Positions 16,199 to 26,105 are shown, counted from the first letter of the stretch. The stretch: DNA of 64,000 bases from CAYUQT01 sp964596165 (GCA_964596165.1 CAZQTW010000009.1:60056-124055), one strand, 5' to 3'. The notes: generated from the sequence alone by a model not told the origin. Numbers and translations are program-made.

Positions 16199-16909
16199 TT
16201 ACTGCCCGTACGCGATCGACGGCTGTCCCTTGCTCGCCCCCATCGCCGATCGGAACTGATCCATTGAGAAGTTCCTGCCCGGACACTTCGTATTGTTGCC
16301 GTTGGCCTCCCGATGACCAAGAATGTGGCTCGCGGGGATCTTTCCGTGGACCATCAAGAAGGTCACAAGCTTGCGAAGGGACTCCATCTGCTTGGACGTG
16401 GGGTAGGACCGCTCGAAATCGCCCACCAGGCAAATGCCTATTCCGTGTTCGTTGTAATAGTTGCCGGGCACCTTACAGTGCGCCCCGTGTTTTTGTGTGT
16501 CCCAGCGAGATCCGACCTCCACACGCCCGTCCGGCCCTCCGGAACCGTTGTCAATCACAAAGTGATACCCCAATTCGTCCCAGCCGCGCTGACGATGAGC
16601 GGAATCGAAACTGGCCGCGCTACCCATCGGGGTGTCGCTGTGATGGATAATGATGCATTCCCAACGATTGCTGATGCCGCCGGCCGGCATCCACCCCGGC
16701 TCTCCGGGGACGCTCGGCGCTCGAACCACAGGCATGGGCTTCGGCTTGATGATGGCGATCGGCACCCGGGTAGCTTCCGCCTTCTTAGGGGTGCTGTGAA
16801 CCGCCGGATCAGGCAGGTGGCTGAGAATGCCGTTCTTGGGCTCCTCACAACCCGCCACTATGCCGAGAACGCCACCCAGTCCGATCGAAACGATCGCTAT
16901 CCGGCGCAC
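16199..16909 (-). CDS. lipoprotein N-acetylmuramoyl-L-alanine amidase (Amidase_2/PGRP)
   Basis: 236 residues from GTG 16909. GGGAGGGA lies 6 bases upstream, which favours this over the TTG six codons earlier. The leader RRIAIVSIGLGGVLGIVAGC ends in a lipobox with C21, so the mature protein should be membrane-anchored. The catalytic domain has the zinc ligands of type-2 amidases (IIIHHSDT, GYHFVIDNG, HILGHREANG, TKCPG) and the EHGIGICLVGDF signature. It cleaves the muramoyl-alanine bond in peptidoglycan. It stands alone, convergent with the sRNA candidate. Confidence 0.88.
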   Translation of the reverse strand: MRRIAIVSIGLGGVLGIVAGCEEPKNGILSHLPDPAVHSTPKKAEATRVPIAIIKPKPMPVVRAPSVPGEPGWMPAGGISNRWECIIIHHSDTPMGSAASFDSAHRQRGWDELGYHFVIDNGSGGPDGRVEVGSRWDTQKHGAHCKVPGNYYNEHGIGICLVGDFERSYPTSKQMESLRKLVTFLMVHGKIPASHILGHREANGNNTKCPGRNFSMDQFRSAMGASKGQPSIAYGQ

Positions 16910-16927
16910 AAAAAATCCCTCCCGCAA

Positions 16928-17426
16928 AGGCGAGTAAGTATACCGTCCCTGGAGACCGGCGCATAGACCCCATCGCCGGGCAGTTATGGGGGGTTATCGG
17001 AACATAACCGAGAATCCATCGAGAAAAAAGCGATACCCTGCCCGATCAGGCCTTCAACGATTCAGAACGACGGATGTCAGTGGCCGCTCCTCTCAGATGC
17101 CTCCGCCCATAACTCACGTATTGACAGGGGCCAACGATCCTGCAATAGGTTGCCGTCAAGGTACGTCCTGCTGTTCCGTCCGCCCCAATCGAATGGACCC
17201 ACGACCATCAAGCCGTTCCGATTCCCATTCGCACCTGCACTGATCGTTCAGTTCCCGGGTGAATAGACACAGACAACGGCAACACACGAACGCATGGGCA
17301 GGGTGCCTTCGTACTTCGTATGCGATGATCGCTATGGACGGAGGTGTATCGTGGCTACCCACGATCCGGTCCGTTGGATACCCGTGGATGAAGACTCAGA
17401 TCTGGACGGCAAATCGTGCGCGGTGC
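16928..17426. other. intergenic, no gene seen
   Basis: About 500 bases between two leftward genes. A short inverted repeat GGTTAT/ATAACC (16992-16997/17004-17009) sits just upstream of the amidase gene. No coding frame has family-like features. Confidence 0.5.
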
Positions 17427-18365
17427 CTATGGGAGCCCTTGATAGGTGGGGTGTATGAACGAAACCGAGTCGTTCGTCACGACGAACGTAATCGTGTCAC
17501 CCAGGCGATAGTCCGTCCACACAAAGATGCCCTCGGCCGGCGGGGCATAGGTAAACGTCCGAACGACGGTATTCGTGCCGGGTCTCTTGTCGGTTTCCTT
17601 TACGGCCGTGATGTAGCTGGGGAACACACGAACAAAGGCGTGCGTCAGCTTCTTGGACGTCCCGCCCGGCAAGGGGTTGCCTTGCGCATCGGTCGGGCCA
17701 ACCAGCGAACTGCCTGAGAGTGTCGCCCCCGTCAAGTCCGGCTTCAGCTCAAAGATCCGGCCTTCGATGTTGTTGGCGCCTGAATTCGGATCGTCCGTGC
17801 CGATGAAAATGACAATCGAGCCGGCGGGGATGTTTCGTTCCACCACGTTGAAACTGTAGACAATATTCGGGTCGCCCAGATCGTTGGGATCAAAAACGTG
17901 GACGACTTTACCCTCGTCCACGAACTTCACCAGGGCGCCGTTTCTGAACCACAGCTCTTGACCGGTGATCTTGTCCTGCCACAAGCTGCCATACAGATTG
18001 ACGTTCGCGGCGGTTACCACACTCGTCAGGCTCGTTGGAATCGGCGTCGCCAACTCGAACAGGTATCGCGTCGTGCTCGGCGGACACGCGTTGATAGGAA
18101 CACTCGCTGAATATGTCTGACAATCAGCCTCAAAAGTAATTTCAACATCGTAATCTGTGTAGTTCTGGACCTCGAGTAGGATGCCTTTTGTCGTGGCCGC
18201 AATCGTCGGTGTGAGTACCGTCGGCCCGCTCTGAGGAACCATGGCCATGAACAGCGGGGCCGCTGGAAACAGCCCTGTAAGCCCCGAGAAGATCGTAACG
18301 CACTCCAGTTGGAGCATCATTGCGGCAGCGGCCACACCGACCAAACCACGCACCAGTAGCAGCAT
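17427..18365 (-). CDS. secreted protein of unknown function
   Basis: 312 residues. ATG 18365 follows a GAGGGAGA site. The N-terminus is a signal peptide-like hydrophobic stretch (LLLVRGLVGVAAAAMMLQL). The rest is predicted beta-rich, with two internal cysteines close together (ADCQTY, NACPPST) and acidic Asp-Pro-Asn segments (FDPNDLGDPN, TDDPNSG). I do not recognise a family. DPN segments also occur in the divergent FG-GAP neighbour, suggesting similar surface or periplasmic, possibly calcium-rich, settings. Confidence 0.65.
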   Translation of the reverse strand: MLLLVRGLVGVAAAAMMLQLECVTIFSGLTGLFPAAPLFMAMVPQSGPTVLTPTIAATTKGILLEVQNYTDYDVEITFEADCQTYSASVPINACPPSTTRYLFELATPIPTSLTSVVTAANVNLYGSLWQDKITGQELWFRNGALVKFVDEGKVVHVFDPNDLGDPNIVYSFNVVERNIPAGSIVIFIGTDDPNSGANNIEGRIFELKPDLTGATLSGSSLVGPTDAQGNPLPGGTSKKLTHAFVRVFPSYITAVKETDKRPGTNTVVRTFTYAPPAEGIFVWTDYRLGDTITFVVTNDSVSFIHPTYQGLP

Positions 18366-18919
18366 GCGAATCTCCCTCGCTCAATAGGCCCTGTGGCGTG
18401 AACCTTTTTCGGCCGACCTTAAACGGAATCGCACGGAAAGGCCGATAAGGTCACTAGAAACTGTATCGGTCATTTGTTCCAAAAGGCAAGAAACGGCGTT
18501 GAAAATTCTTGCGGTCAGGCGTCGAAACGGCCTAGTAAGTCGAAACCTTCCGGCCCCCCCAAACGCATTCTTGAGGGCGGCGGGTCGCTGTGGCGTGGTC
18601 CGGCCGGCTTGACTATCGGTCCTGGCAGGCATTTAATTGGCGGGAGGCGGCTGAACCAACCGGTTGACGAGAGTCCTCTGCCACGGCCCTCGATTGTCTG
18701 CCTGCCCAAAGAGGTGGTTGCTGCTGTAACTTGCTTCCTTTTAAGATTTTATGGCTGTGCCGTGTGTTCGATGACTCATAGCATCCAAAGCTGGTACACG
18801 AGGCAGATGGGGCGTCCGCAGCCTGAGCTGACCGCTGTCGCAGTCAGCTCTCGGCGGTTGGGGTAATGGGTATCGTCTCCTAACGCATCCAACCCGTTTC
18901 CAAGTGAGGGAGGATCGTC
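18366..18919. other. divergent intergenic region
   Basis: About 550 bases between the divergent unknown secreted protein and the FG-GAP gene. GACCTTA (18415-18421) and TAAGGTC (18446-18452) form a spaced inverted repeat upstream of the leftward gene. An A/T-rich stretch near 18735-18752 could be a rightward promoter. No gene seen. Confidence 0.45.
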
Positions 18920-21900
18920 ATGAATTGTCCGCGTGGGGTGGTCCGGGGCACCAGAATGCTTCGCTCCGGTTGTGCCGCGATCGTACTTGCGGTCACGTTG
19001 GGTGTCTGGATCGGCTGTCTGCCCACCACGACCATATCGGGGACCAAGTTCATCGTCCAACCGTTGAACATCACGGTAACGGCCCCCGCTACGTCGTTGA
19101 TCCTCTCGAAGGGGGACCAGTTCCTGGTGGCCTGGGACTACAGTGTCCCGTCCGCCCATGATCCCAACAACGTCTTCATCTCCATCTTCATGGATCCCGA
19201 AACGGTCGTCGGAAACTTGAACGAGATCCTGGTGGCCAGTGGCAAAGAGTTTGAAATGGCTCCGCCCACGGCCCAGCAACCCTTGGATCCGAACAAGCCG
19301 CGAAACCGGTCGGGCGCCTACCGGGTCAGGCTGGTGGCGCCGCTCGACATCGCGGTTGGAACCTACCGAATTCGGGCGGTTATCCAAGACGAGACGGGGC
19401 AAAGCGCGATCAGTCGCGGACCCGGAATCGTTCAGGTCGTGCCCGAGGGGTCCGCGCCCGGCCTGGAACCTCCGAAAATCAAGATTGTCCAGCCCGCCGA
19501 GAACATCGGCGTCGCACAGAACGACAAGGTGTGCATCATCTGGACGGCGTCGGCCTTCACGGACGGCGCGGAAATCACCATCTCGCTCGACCGCGATCTT
19601 GATCCCTCCAACGACGTGGATCCGAACGATCCCAACCACACCGACGATCCCAACGCGCCCATGGTGTTGACGCGGAAACTGTTGAAGACCCAGACCTCCA
19701 CCATTCCCGGCGTGGGTACCCTCGATCCCAACAGCCTCGACCCGAACAATCTCGATCCGAATCTGCTGGACCCCAATCTCTACAACCAGAGCGTCCTTTC
19801 CGACCCCAACGCCTGCAAGGGCGACGATCGATTCCTGCTGGTCATCGATACGACCGCGATCCCGCCCCGGCCGGATGGATTGCCCTACTTCATCCAGGCC
19901 AAAATCGACGACGGCGTCAACCCGCCGGTGTTCACCTATGCCGCGGGGTGGCTGGCGATTCAGAAGTGGGCCTCCGGCCTCGTGGATCTGAGGCAAGCCG
20001 GCGAGGATCTGGCCGCGACGATCTTCCAGGGATTCCACGGCCGCGCCAACCCGCTGGACGCCAACGAAGTGGGCGGCTACGCGGGGTCGTGGGCCACGGG
20101 AACGGGCGATTTCGACGGCGACGGCTACGATGATTTCATCGTCGTCGCCCGCTACGGCAACCCGCGGGGGCGCGGCCATGCCGGACAAGCCTACATGATC
20201 TATGGCCGGCCGACGCGCTTCGGCAACGTCAATAGCCTCAACAGCGTCGGAACGAGCATTCGTGGAACGCAGTTCCACGGCCCGAAAAACTGGTCGAACG
20301 ACCCCCTCCGAGGCAACGGCGGTCAGGGTGGCAATGGCGGGATTGCGTCCGTGGGCATCGCCCCCGACGTGGACCTCGACGGCAGGCCGGAGATCGTGTT
20401 TGGCCTTCCAGACGCCTACACATATGACTACTTCGATATCGACCCGCTCGACGAGGATGGTACGTTCTATCTGGACGATCTTCCCTATCCATACTCCGGA
20501 GACGTCATCACAGATGACAATTACGGGTGGGACCGGCTGAGCATGGTCGTGCTCGTCATGAGCGACCAGGAACTCTACATCAATCGGATCATCCCCGACC
20601 CGAACGGCAAGGGCACGACGATCGACCTGCGATTGGTCGGGCAACATAACGCGGAAGGGGTGGTAAACGACGAGTTCACCGGCCTCTCGGGTTCAACGCA
20701 ACCCCTTGGAGCTCGGTTCCGCGGCGATCATCCCAAGGTGTTGGGCGCGACGTCGTTTGGTGAGACGGTCTCAACCATTGGTGATCTGAATAACGATGGC
20801 ATTCCCGAACTGATGTTTTCGGGTCCGCAGGCAACCGATTTCTTCGACGCGAATTCTCAGACAAGCGATGAGCGAGGCCGCATCGACGTGTATCTGGGGA
20901 TGAACTGGATCGCTTTCCAGCAGGCCCTAAGCGAAGAGCCTGTCATCTCATTTCCTCTGCTGTTCTCCACCGACTCCTTCGACATCGGGGAAGACCAGAA
21001 AGGTGCGTACCGCGATCTGCAGTGGCCGGAGCTTTACACGCTTCTCGGAGCCTCCGCTGAGGATCATTTGGGGCGAGCGTTGCCGGCCGGCGACTTCAAT
21101 CAGGACGGCTTACCGGACATTGCTTGCGGCGCACCGGATGCCGACCGAAACGGGAAGACCGATTGCGGCGTCGCATACATCGTCTATGGACAGCTTGTTC
21201 TCGGCGAATTGAATATCGCCGATCATCCTCGAATCGAAATCGTCGGCAAGTCGGACGGCGATCACTTCGGCCAGACGCAGTGTGGGGGCCAGGATTTCAA
21301 CGGCGACGGCGTGGACGACGTTTTCCTTGGCGCCCAGCACGTGGCCGGTCCGGCCGGCGCCAACGCCGGTTTTGCCGGTATCATCTTCGGCTTCCGCCAC
21401 GCGACGGGTGAACGAACGTACACGATCGACGATATCGCCACACCCGGATTGCCCGGCGTGAAGTTCTATGGGGCAACGGCCAACGCGCTCGCCGGGGCAA
21501 TGATCAGTTGCGCCGGCGACTTCAACGGCGACGGCTATGCCGACATCCTCATCACTGCACCCGGCGCGGAATACACCTATCAATCGGGCGCGTCGACGCA
21601 GGTCCGCAAGGGCGTATGCTACCTGATCTTCGGCAACAACCGCATCCGAAACCAGACGTTCCTGCTCAATCAGGTCGGCACGGCCGCCCTGCCGGGGATC
21701 GTCTTCGTGAGCCCCTATGAGAAGGGAACGGCCGACGAGGCGGGCGTCGATACGTGCTTCGGCATCGGCGACATCAACGGCGACGGCTATGCCGACATCC
21801 TCATCGGCAACACCACCGCCGACTACGTCAGCCCGACCAGCCCGACACAGCGACGCGTCGACGCCGGCGAAGTCTACATCATCTACGGAAACAACAACGG

Positions 21901-21931
21901 GACAAACCACCCCAGCAGATGGTGGCAATAG
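18920..21931 (+). CDS. large FG-GAP/integrin-alpha-like surface protein
   Basis: 1003 residues; ATG 18920 is preceded by GGAGG. After a hydrophobic leader ending in WIGC, there are Ig-like beta domains and an Asp-Pro-Asn tract (residues about 230-300, with LDPN repeated four times). At least six FG-GAP blades follow, with calcium-loop motifs such as DFDGDGYDD, DLNNDGIPE, DFNQDGLPD, DFNGDGVDD, DFNGDGYAD and DINGDGYAD. FG-GAP repeats fold as a calcium-binding beta-propeller typical of adhesion or ligand-binding proteins. A lipoprotein anchor is possible, but W at the -3 position is atypical. Confidence 0.85.
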   Translation: MNCPRGVVRGTRMLRSGCAAIVLAVTLGVWIGCLPTTTISGTKFIVQPLNITVTAPATSLILSKGDQFLVAWDYSVPSAHDPNNVFISIFMDPETVVGNLNEILVASGKEFEMAPPTAQQPLDPNKPRNRSGAYRVRLVAPLDIAVGTYRIRAVIQDETGQSAISRGPGIVQVVPEGSAPGLEPPKIKIVQPAENIGVAQNDKVCIIWTASAFTDGAEITISLDRDLDPSNDVDPNDPNHTDDPNAPMVLTRKLLKTQTSTIPGVGTLDPNSLDPNNLDPNLLDPNLYNQSVLSDPNACKGDDRFLLVIDTTAIPPRPDGLPYFIQAKIDDGVNPPVFTYAAGWLAIQKWASGLVDLRQAGEDLAATIFQGFHGRANPLDANEVGGYAGSWATGTGDFDGDGYDDFIVVARYGNPRGRGHAGQAYMIYGRPTRFGNVNSLNSVGTSIRGTQFHGPKNWSNDPLRGNGGQGGNGGIASVGIAPDVDLDGRPEIVFGLPDAYTYDYFDIDPLDEDGTFYLDDLPYPYSGDVITDDNYGWDRLSMVVLVMSDQELYINRIIPDPNGKGTTIDLRLVGQHNAEGVVNDEFTGLSGSTQPLGARFRGDHPKVLGATSFGETVSTIGDLNNDGIPELMFSGPQATDFFDANSQTSDERGRIDVYLGMNWIAFQQALSEEPVISFPLLFSTDSFDIGEDQKGAYRDLQWPELYTLLGASAEDHLGRALPAGDFNQDGLPDIACGAPDADRNGKTDCGVAYIVYGQLVLGELNIADHPRIEIVGKSDGDHFGQTQCGGQDFNGDGVDDVFLGAQHVAGPAGANAGFAGIIFGFRHATGERTYTIDDIATPGLPGVKFYGATANALAGAMISCAGDFNGDGYADILITAPGAEYTYQSGASTQVRKGVCYLIFGNNRIRNQTFLLNQVGTAALPGIVFVSPYEKGTADEAGVDTCFGIGDINGDGYADILIGNTTADYVSPTSPTQRRVDAGEVYIIYGNNNGTNHPSRWWQ

Positions 21932-21950
21932 CCGCGATGATAAAAACACA

Positions 21951-21996
21951 GGCCGCGAGGTTCCCCGGGGGGGAATCTCGCGGCCTCTTGGTTTTT
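21951..21996. terminator. bidirectional intrinsic terminator
   Basis: A 16-bp stem with a single G-T pair (21951-21966 with 21970-21985) is preceded by TAAAAAC and followed by GGTTTTT. It sits between the ends of the convergent FG-GAP and pta genes and can serve both directions. Confidence 0.85.
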
Positions 21997-23032
21997 ACCC
22001 GCCGGTGCTGCCCGCCTGTAAGACCGTGATCGCGGCGGTGTCCACAATGTCCTGCCAGCTACACCCACGGGACAGGTCGTTGCAGGGGCGGGCAAGACCC
22101 TGCATGATCGGGCCGACCGCCCGACACTTGCCCATACGCTCGGCCATCTTGTAACCGATATTGGCGGCGTCCAGGTCGGGGAAGACCAGGACATTGGCCC
22201 GCCCGGCCACGGGAGAATCCGGCGCCTTTCGCTTGGCGACGCCGGGCACGACGGCCGTATCGAACTGAACCTCCCCGTCCACGCAGAGGTCGGCCCGCCG
22301 TTGACGAACGAGGGCGGTGGCCTTGATCACCTTGTCGGCGCGCGGATGCTTGGCTGATCCGTGGGTCGAGAAACTGAGCATCGCCACTCGCGGCGTAGCG
22401 CCCAGCAGGGCCCGACAGTTGTCGGCCGCCGCCAGGGCAATGTCGGCAAGTTCCTCGGCACTGGGATCGGGCAGCACGGCGCAATCCGCGAAGATGATCG
22501 CCCCGTTCTCGCCGAACTCCGCATGAGGGCTGACCATCAAGAAAAAACTGCTGACCGTGCGAAATCCCGGAAGCAGCCCGACGCAGTGCTGCGCCGCGCC
22601 GATCACCTTCGCCGTCGACGCAATGCTCCCGGCGACCATGCCGTCGCAAAGCCCGTTGCGAACCATATACGCGCCGAAGAAGACCCGGTCGGCCACGATG
22701 CGCCGGGCGATTGCCTCGGTCACTTGTTCGGCCTGTCGGTGCTCGCGGTACTGGTCGACAAACGTGCCCAGGAGATCGCTCGTCTTGGGATTCACGATCC
22801 GGACGCCGCTCAGATCGAGGGCCTCGCCCGTCGCCAGCGTCGTCACTTCGTCCGGATCGCCCAGCAAAACGACCTTAGCCATCTGCTGCTTGACGATATA
22901 CTCGGCCGCCCGCAGCGCCCGAGGATCCTTTCCCTCGGCCAGGCAGATCGTGCGATTCGCCGTCGCGGCTTGACGTCGGAATTGGCTCAGCAGATCGGGT
23001 TGGCTGTTCTCCGGCTTTGCGGAACCGCTCAT
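21995..23032 (-). CDS. pta: phosphate acetyltransferase
   Basis: 345 residues, the single-domain Pta length; GGAGG precedes ATG 23032. Family signatures visible include TICLAEGKDPRALRAAEYI, DGMVAGSIASTAKVIGAAQ, FADCAVLPDPSAEELADIA, MLSFSTHGSAKHP, DGEVQFDTAVVP and VLVFPDLDAANIGYKMAER. It converts acetyl-CoA and phosphate to acetyl phosphate, normally with acetate kinase, for fermentative ATP formation. No ackA is seen in the window. It shares a terminator with the convergent FG-GAP gene. Confidence 0.92.
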   Translation of the reverse strand: MSGSAKPENSQPDLLSQFRRQAATANRTICLAEGKDPRALRAAEYIVKQQMAKVVLLGDPDEVTTLATGEALDLSGVRIVNPKTSDLLGTFVDQYREHRQAEQVTEAIARRIVADRVFFGAYMVRNGLCDGMVAGSIASTAKVIGAAQHCVGLLPGFRTVSSFFLMVSPHAEFGENGAIIFADCAVLPDPSAEELADIALAAADNCRALLGATPRVAMLSFSTHGSAKHPRADKVIKATALVRQRRADLCVDGEVQFDTAVVPGVAKRKAPDSPVAGRANVLVFPDLDAANIGYKMAERMGKCRAVGPIMQGLARPCNDLSRGCSWQDIVDTAAITVLQAGSTGG

Positions 23033-23118
23033 GAATCTCGCTTCCTCCGTTTGATGATGATGCCACTACGAAAAACAGAGCAGGAGTGTAGAGGAAAGCC
23101 GGGGCGCCGTGAAGGGGC

Positions 23119-24831
23119 TCACGGCTCCGTGGGCTTCTGAAGAATCAGCATGTAATGCGCCGAATACCGGCGGAGGCGCGACCGCTCCAGCCAGCGCTCG
23201 ATGAACCCCAGCACGCTCTTCCAAAGCTGTGGCGCGAACTCGGGAAGGAAAGTGAAGTATTCGCCGGAGACCACACGCATGTCGGTCAGTCCCTCCACAT
23301 CATCGGGCGTAAGCCAGAGCTCGCTCCCGTCGTCCAGGGCATGCAAAACGGGGAAAATGTAGCCCATGTAAAATCGGAACAGCGGATTGATGGTGTTGAT
23401 CTCATGCAGGAAGAAAACGCCTCCCGGCTTCAGGACCCGCGCAATTTCGGCCAGCGCATGACGCTGCAACTCACGCCCACGGAGATGATGCAGGACATTG
23501 ATGGCGTAGGCAAAGTCGATGCTCGCGTTGCTGAAGGGCAAATGCGGCAGTCGCGCCGAGAGGAAGGCGCTGTTCGGCCGGCCGCGCCCGGCCGACTGAC
23601 GAACTTGGCCCTCGGCCGCGTCGAGTGCAATGATGCGTCCGCACGTCTCCGCCATCCGGGCGGCATAACCGCCCGTGCCGCAGCCGATGTCTACGCCGAT
23701 CAGTTCCGACGGCCGGCCGAACAACCGCGCCAACCATTCCTTCATGAGGCTCGTCTTTCGTTCCAGCAGAAGGGTCAAAACATAGCCCGCCATCTCCTCA
23801 TCGTAGCGGGTGCTCAGGGCGTCGAAGCGGTCGGCCGCGGCGAGCAACCGATGGTGTCTGTTCAGCACGAAGAAGAAGGCGGCCAGGCCGACGACCATCG
23901 TCAGCCCGGTGATGGTGAATCGCGTCAAGACACTGGCCTCGAGCGCGACCATGTTCGGCACGCCGAGCTGGCCGACGAGAGTGTGCCACATGTAATGGCT
24001 CGTATAGCCGATGCCGGCCGGCGAGAGGTGGCGGGCGCCGTATAGGACCCCCTCAAGAAAGATCCGACTGCAGGCCTGGGTGTCCGGTTGTTGACCGGCC
24101 ACGGAGACCGACAACGCCAACACAATGCTCGTCAGATACCAGCCGCCCACACTGGCCAGCATGGCAGGGACGAAGCAGCGAGGCGCCAACAGCAAGACGG
24201 CGTCCACGGCCGAGGCGGGTACCACCCATCGGACCACGGGAACCCGGCGGAAAAACCGGAGCACCCTCCCGGCCGCACTGGCCCACACCGGCGACGTCAG
24301 CCAGGCAAGCCCCGCCAGCACAACCAGACCAACCCCGAGCATCAACCCCCTCGCCGGATCGTGATGCAGTGCCAGCAGGACGGCGATCGCCGCCACATCG
24401 TGAAGGCGTCCCGCGATCACGGCGGTGATTCCGCGAAAGACGCTGTCGCCGCTCAGGCGGTTCAGAACGAACGCCGAAACCAGCTCGCCCACATAGGCCG
24501 GCGTCAGCATCATCGGAACGCCCGCATAAAACGCCAACAGGCTGGTACCCAACGGAGGCCTGGCATTCATCGACCGCAGCAAGAAATGCCAGCGAACGAA
24601 ACGCCCCAACAGCACCGTCAGGGAAATGGCCAACAGCGGCAGCACCAGGGGCCAGTTGCGGAGAAGGTTGGCGGCGTGTCGCCGCGCCGCCTCCGGCGAA
24701 ATGCTGCGGACAACCATTCCCATGACGATGATGCCGCCGATCAGCGACGCGGCAACCGTCATAAGAAGAATCGTGAGGTAAAGCGAACCGCGATCGGTTG
24801 ATTTGCCCGAAGAGGCGTGGTTCTCAGGCAT
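23119..24831 (-). CDS. flippase-like membrane protein fused to SAM methyltransferase
   Basis: 570 residues. The first 325 or so form a polytopic domain of the lysylphosphatidylglycerol-synthase/UPF0104 type: hydrophobic helices, RFVRWHFLLRSM, and GVPMMLTPAYVGELVSAFVL. The C-terminal 200 residues are a class I methyltransferase: VDIGCGTGGYAARMAE near residue 377, then ALDAAEGQVRQSA, INVLHHL and EIARVLKPGGVFFLHE. ATG 24831 starts before the first helix. The fusion suggests a lipid or isoprenoid-linked substrate that is handled by the membrane part and methylated at the cytoplasmic face. The substrate is unknown. Confidence 0.8.
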   Translation of the reverse strand: MPENHASSGKSTDRGSLYLTILLMTVAASLIGGIIVMGMVVRSISPEAARRHAANLLRNWPLVLPLLAISLTVLLGRFVRWHFLLRSMNARPPLGTSLLAFYAGVPMMLTPAYVGELVSAFVLNRLSGDSVFRGITAVIAGRLHDVAAIAVLLALHHDPARGLMLGVGLVVLAGLAWLTSPVWASAAGRVLRFFRRVPVVRWVVPASAVDAVLLLAPRCFVPAMLASVGGWYLTSIVLALSVSVAGQQPDTQACSRIFLEGVLYGARHLSPAGIGYTSHYMWHTLVGQLGVPNMVALEASVLTRFTITGLTMVVGLAAFFFVLNRHHRLLAAADRFDALSTRYDEEMAGYVLTLLLERKTSLMKEWLARLFGRPSELIGVDIGCGTGGYAARMAETCGRIIALDAAEGQVRQSAGRGRPNSAFLSARLPHLPFSNASIDFAYAINVLHHLRGRELQRHALAEIARVLKPGGVFFLHEINTINPLFRFYMGYIFPVLHALDDGSELWLTPDDVEGLTDMRVVSGEYFTFLPEFAPQLWKSVLGFIERWLERSRLRRYSAHYMLILQKPTEP

Positions 24832-25034
24832 CCAAGGCGTCCCTACCCTGTGCGAGGCGGACTGCCCGACTCGCACAGCAGTCTATGCCCGAGACCTTCG
24901 CGGTCAAGCCGGCGCCCGTCGACGGAAGATGAAATCGGCAAAAGAAAGGGCGCCGCGTGCAAGCGACGCCCGGTATCTCGCATTCACTCGTATTCACCCG
25001 CCGGGCAGGAGCCGACCCCGCCCGGACAGGACCC

Positions 25035-26105
25035 CTAGGCCCTCGGGTGAGCCTGATCGTACACCTCTTTCAACCGATTCGTGGTCAGGTGCGTGTAGAT
25101 TTGCGTCGTCGAGATCGACTGGTGACCCAGCAGTTCCTGCACGCTCCGCAGATCCGCTCCGGCGTTCAACATATGCGTCGCGAACGTGTGTCGAAGCGTG
25201 TGCGGGCTGATCGACAGATCCAGCCCTTGCTGGGCAAGGTACTTGTCGAGTTTGCGCCGAACGCTGCGGGTACTGAGCCGCTGGCCGTGCTTGTTCACGA
25301 ACATGGCTTGCTGGTCGCCCGACGCGAACTTGACTTCCTTCTGACGAAGCTCCATGTACTTGCGGATCGCCGACAAGGCCGTCGGCCCGATCGGCGTCAC
25401 ACGCTCCTTGCGGCCCTTGCCGCGAACGATAAGCGACTCGCCGAGAAAATCAACGTCCTCAATGTTCAAACCCACGAGTTCGCTGACGCGGATGCCGGTC
25501 GAATAGAGGGTTTCCAGCATCGCCCGATCACGCGCGCCCAACAACGACGTGTCGTCGGGGGCCGCCATGAGGGCCTTGACCTCCTGCTCGTTCAGGAACT
25601 TCGGCAGCCGTTTCTCCTGCTTGGGTGTGCGAATCGGCGACACCGGGTTGGCCTGAACGTAGCCGCGCTTCACGCAGAACTTGAAAAAGCTGCGAAGGGT
25701 GGCCAGCTTCCGGGCAACCGTCGCCTTGCTGTAGTCTTGGTTTCCCAAGTAGCCGAGAAACCGTCGGACGGTGGCGGTGTCGACCGCGATCAGCCGGGTT
25801 CGCAGGTCCGGTTGAGTCTCGGACAGAGACTCGCTCGCGGCAAGGCCGGGCGGCGCAAGGGTGGCGGTCCCCCCACCCGAACTCCCGGTGGCGTAGCCGA
25901 CGGCGCCGTGGTGGCCTGCCGCCTCCCGGCTCGTTCCGGAGGATAGGCCTTCATACTCACCCTCCTCCCGACCTTGGCCATCCAGCAGGAAGCCACAAAA
26001 CTGATGAAGGTCCGCGGCATAACACTTCCCCGTGTGCGACGAGAAGTGTCGCTCAAACCGCAGGTAGTTCAGAAACTCAGCGATGAGGTTGTTTTCGCTG
26101 CTCAT
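25035..26105 (-). CDS. tyrosine recombinase XerC/XerD-like
   Basis: 356 residues. The SAM-like N-terminal core-binding domain is followed by a catalytic domain with all active-site residues: R in GIRVSELVGL, K in GKGRKER, HTLRHTFATHML, LGHQSIS, and Y in TQIYTHL. About 60 Gly/Ser/Ala-rich residues interrupt the N-terminal domain around residues 43-105, longer than in typical XerC/D (about 300 residues). A chromosomal dimer-resolution role is likely, since no cargo or att-like repeats are visible. ATG 26105 fits the family start; the frame is open to 26138. Confidence 0.85.
   Translation of the reverse strand: MSSENNLIAEFLNYLRFERHFSSHTGKCYAADLHQFCGFLLDGQGREEGEYEGLSSGTSREAAGHHGAVGYATGSSGGGTATLAPPGLAASESLSETQPDLRTRLIAVDTATVRRFLGYLGNQDYSKATVARKLATLRSFFKFCVKRGYVQANPVSPIRTPKQEKRLPKFLNEQEVKALMAAPDDTSLLGARDRAMLETLYSTGIRVSELVGLNIEDVDFLGESLIVRGKGRKERVTPIGPTALSAIRKYMELRQKEVKFASGDQQAMFVNKHGQRLSTRSVRRKLDKYLAQQGLDLSISPHTLRHTFATHMLNAGADLRSVQELLGHQSISTTQIYTHLTTNRLKEVYDQAHPRA

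Noticed and set aside
18776..20647. 623-codon minus-strand frame opposite the FG-GAP gene
   Set aside because: Antisense of regular DPN and calcium-loop repeats; no independent features.
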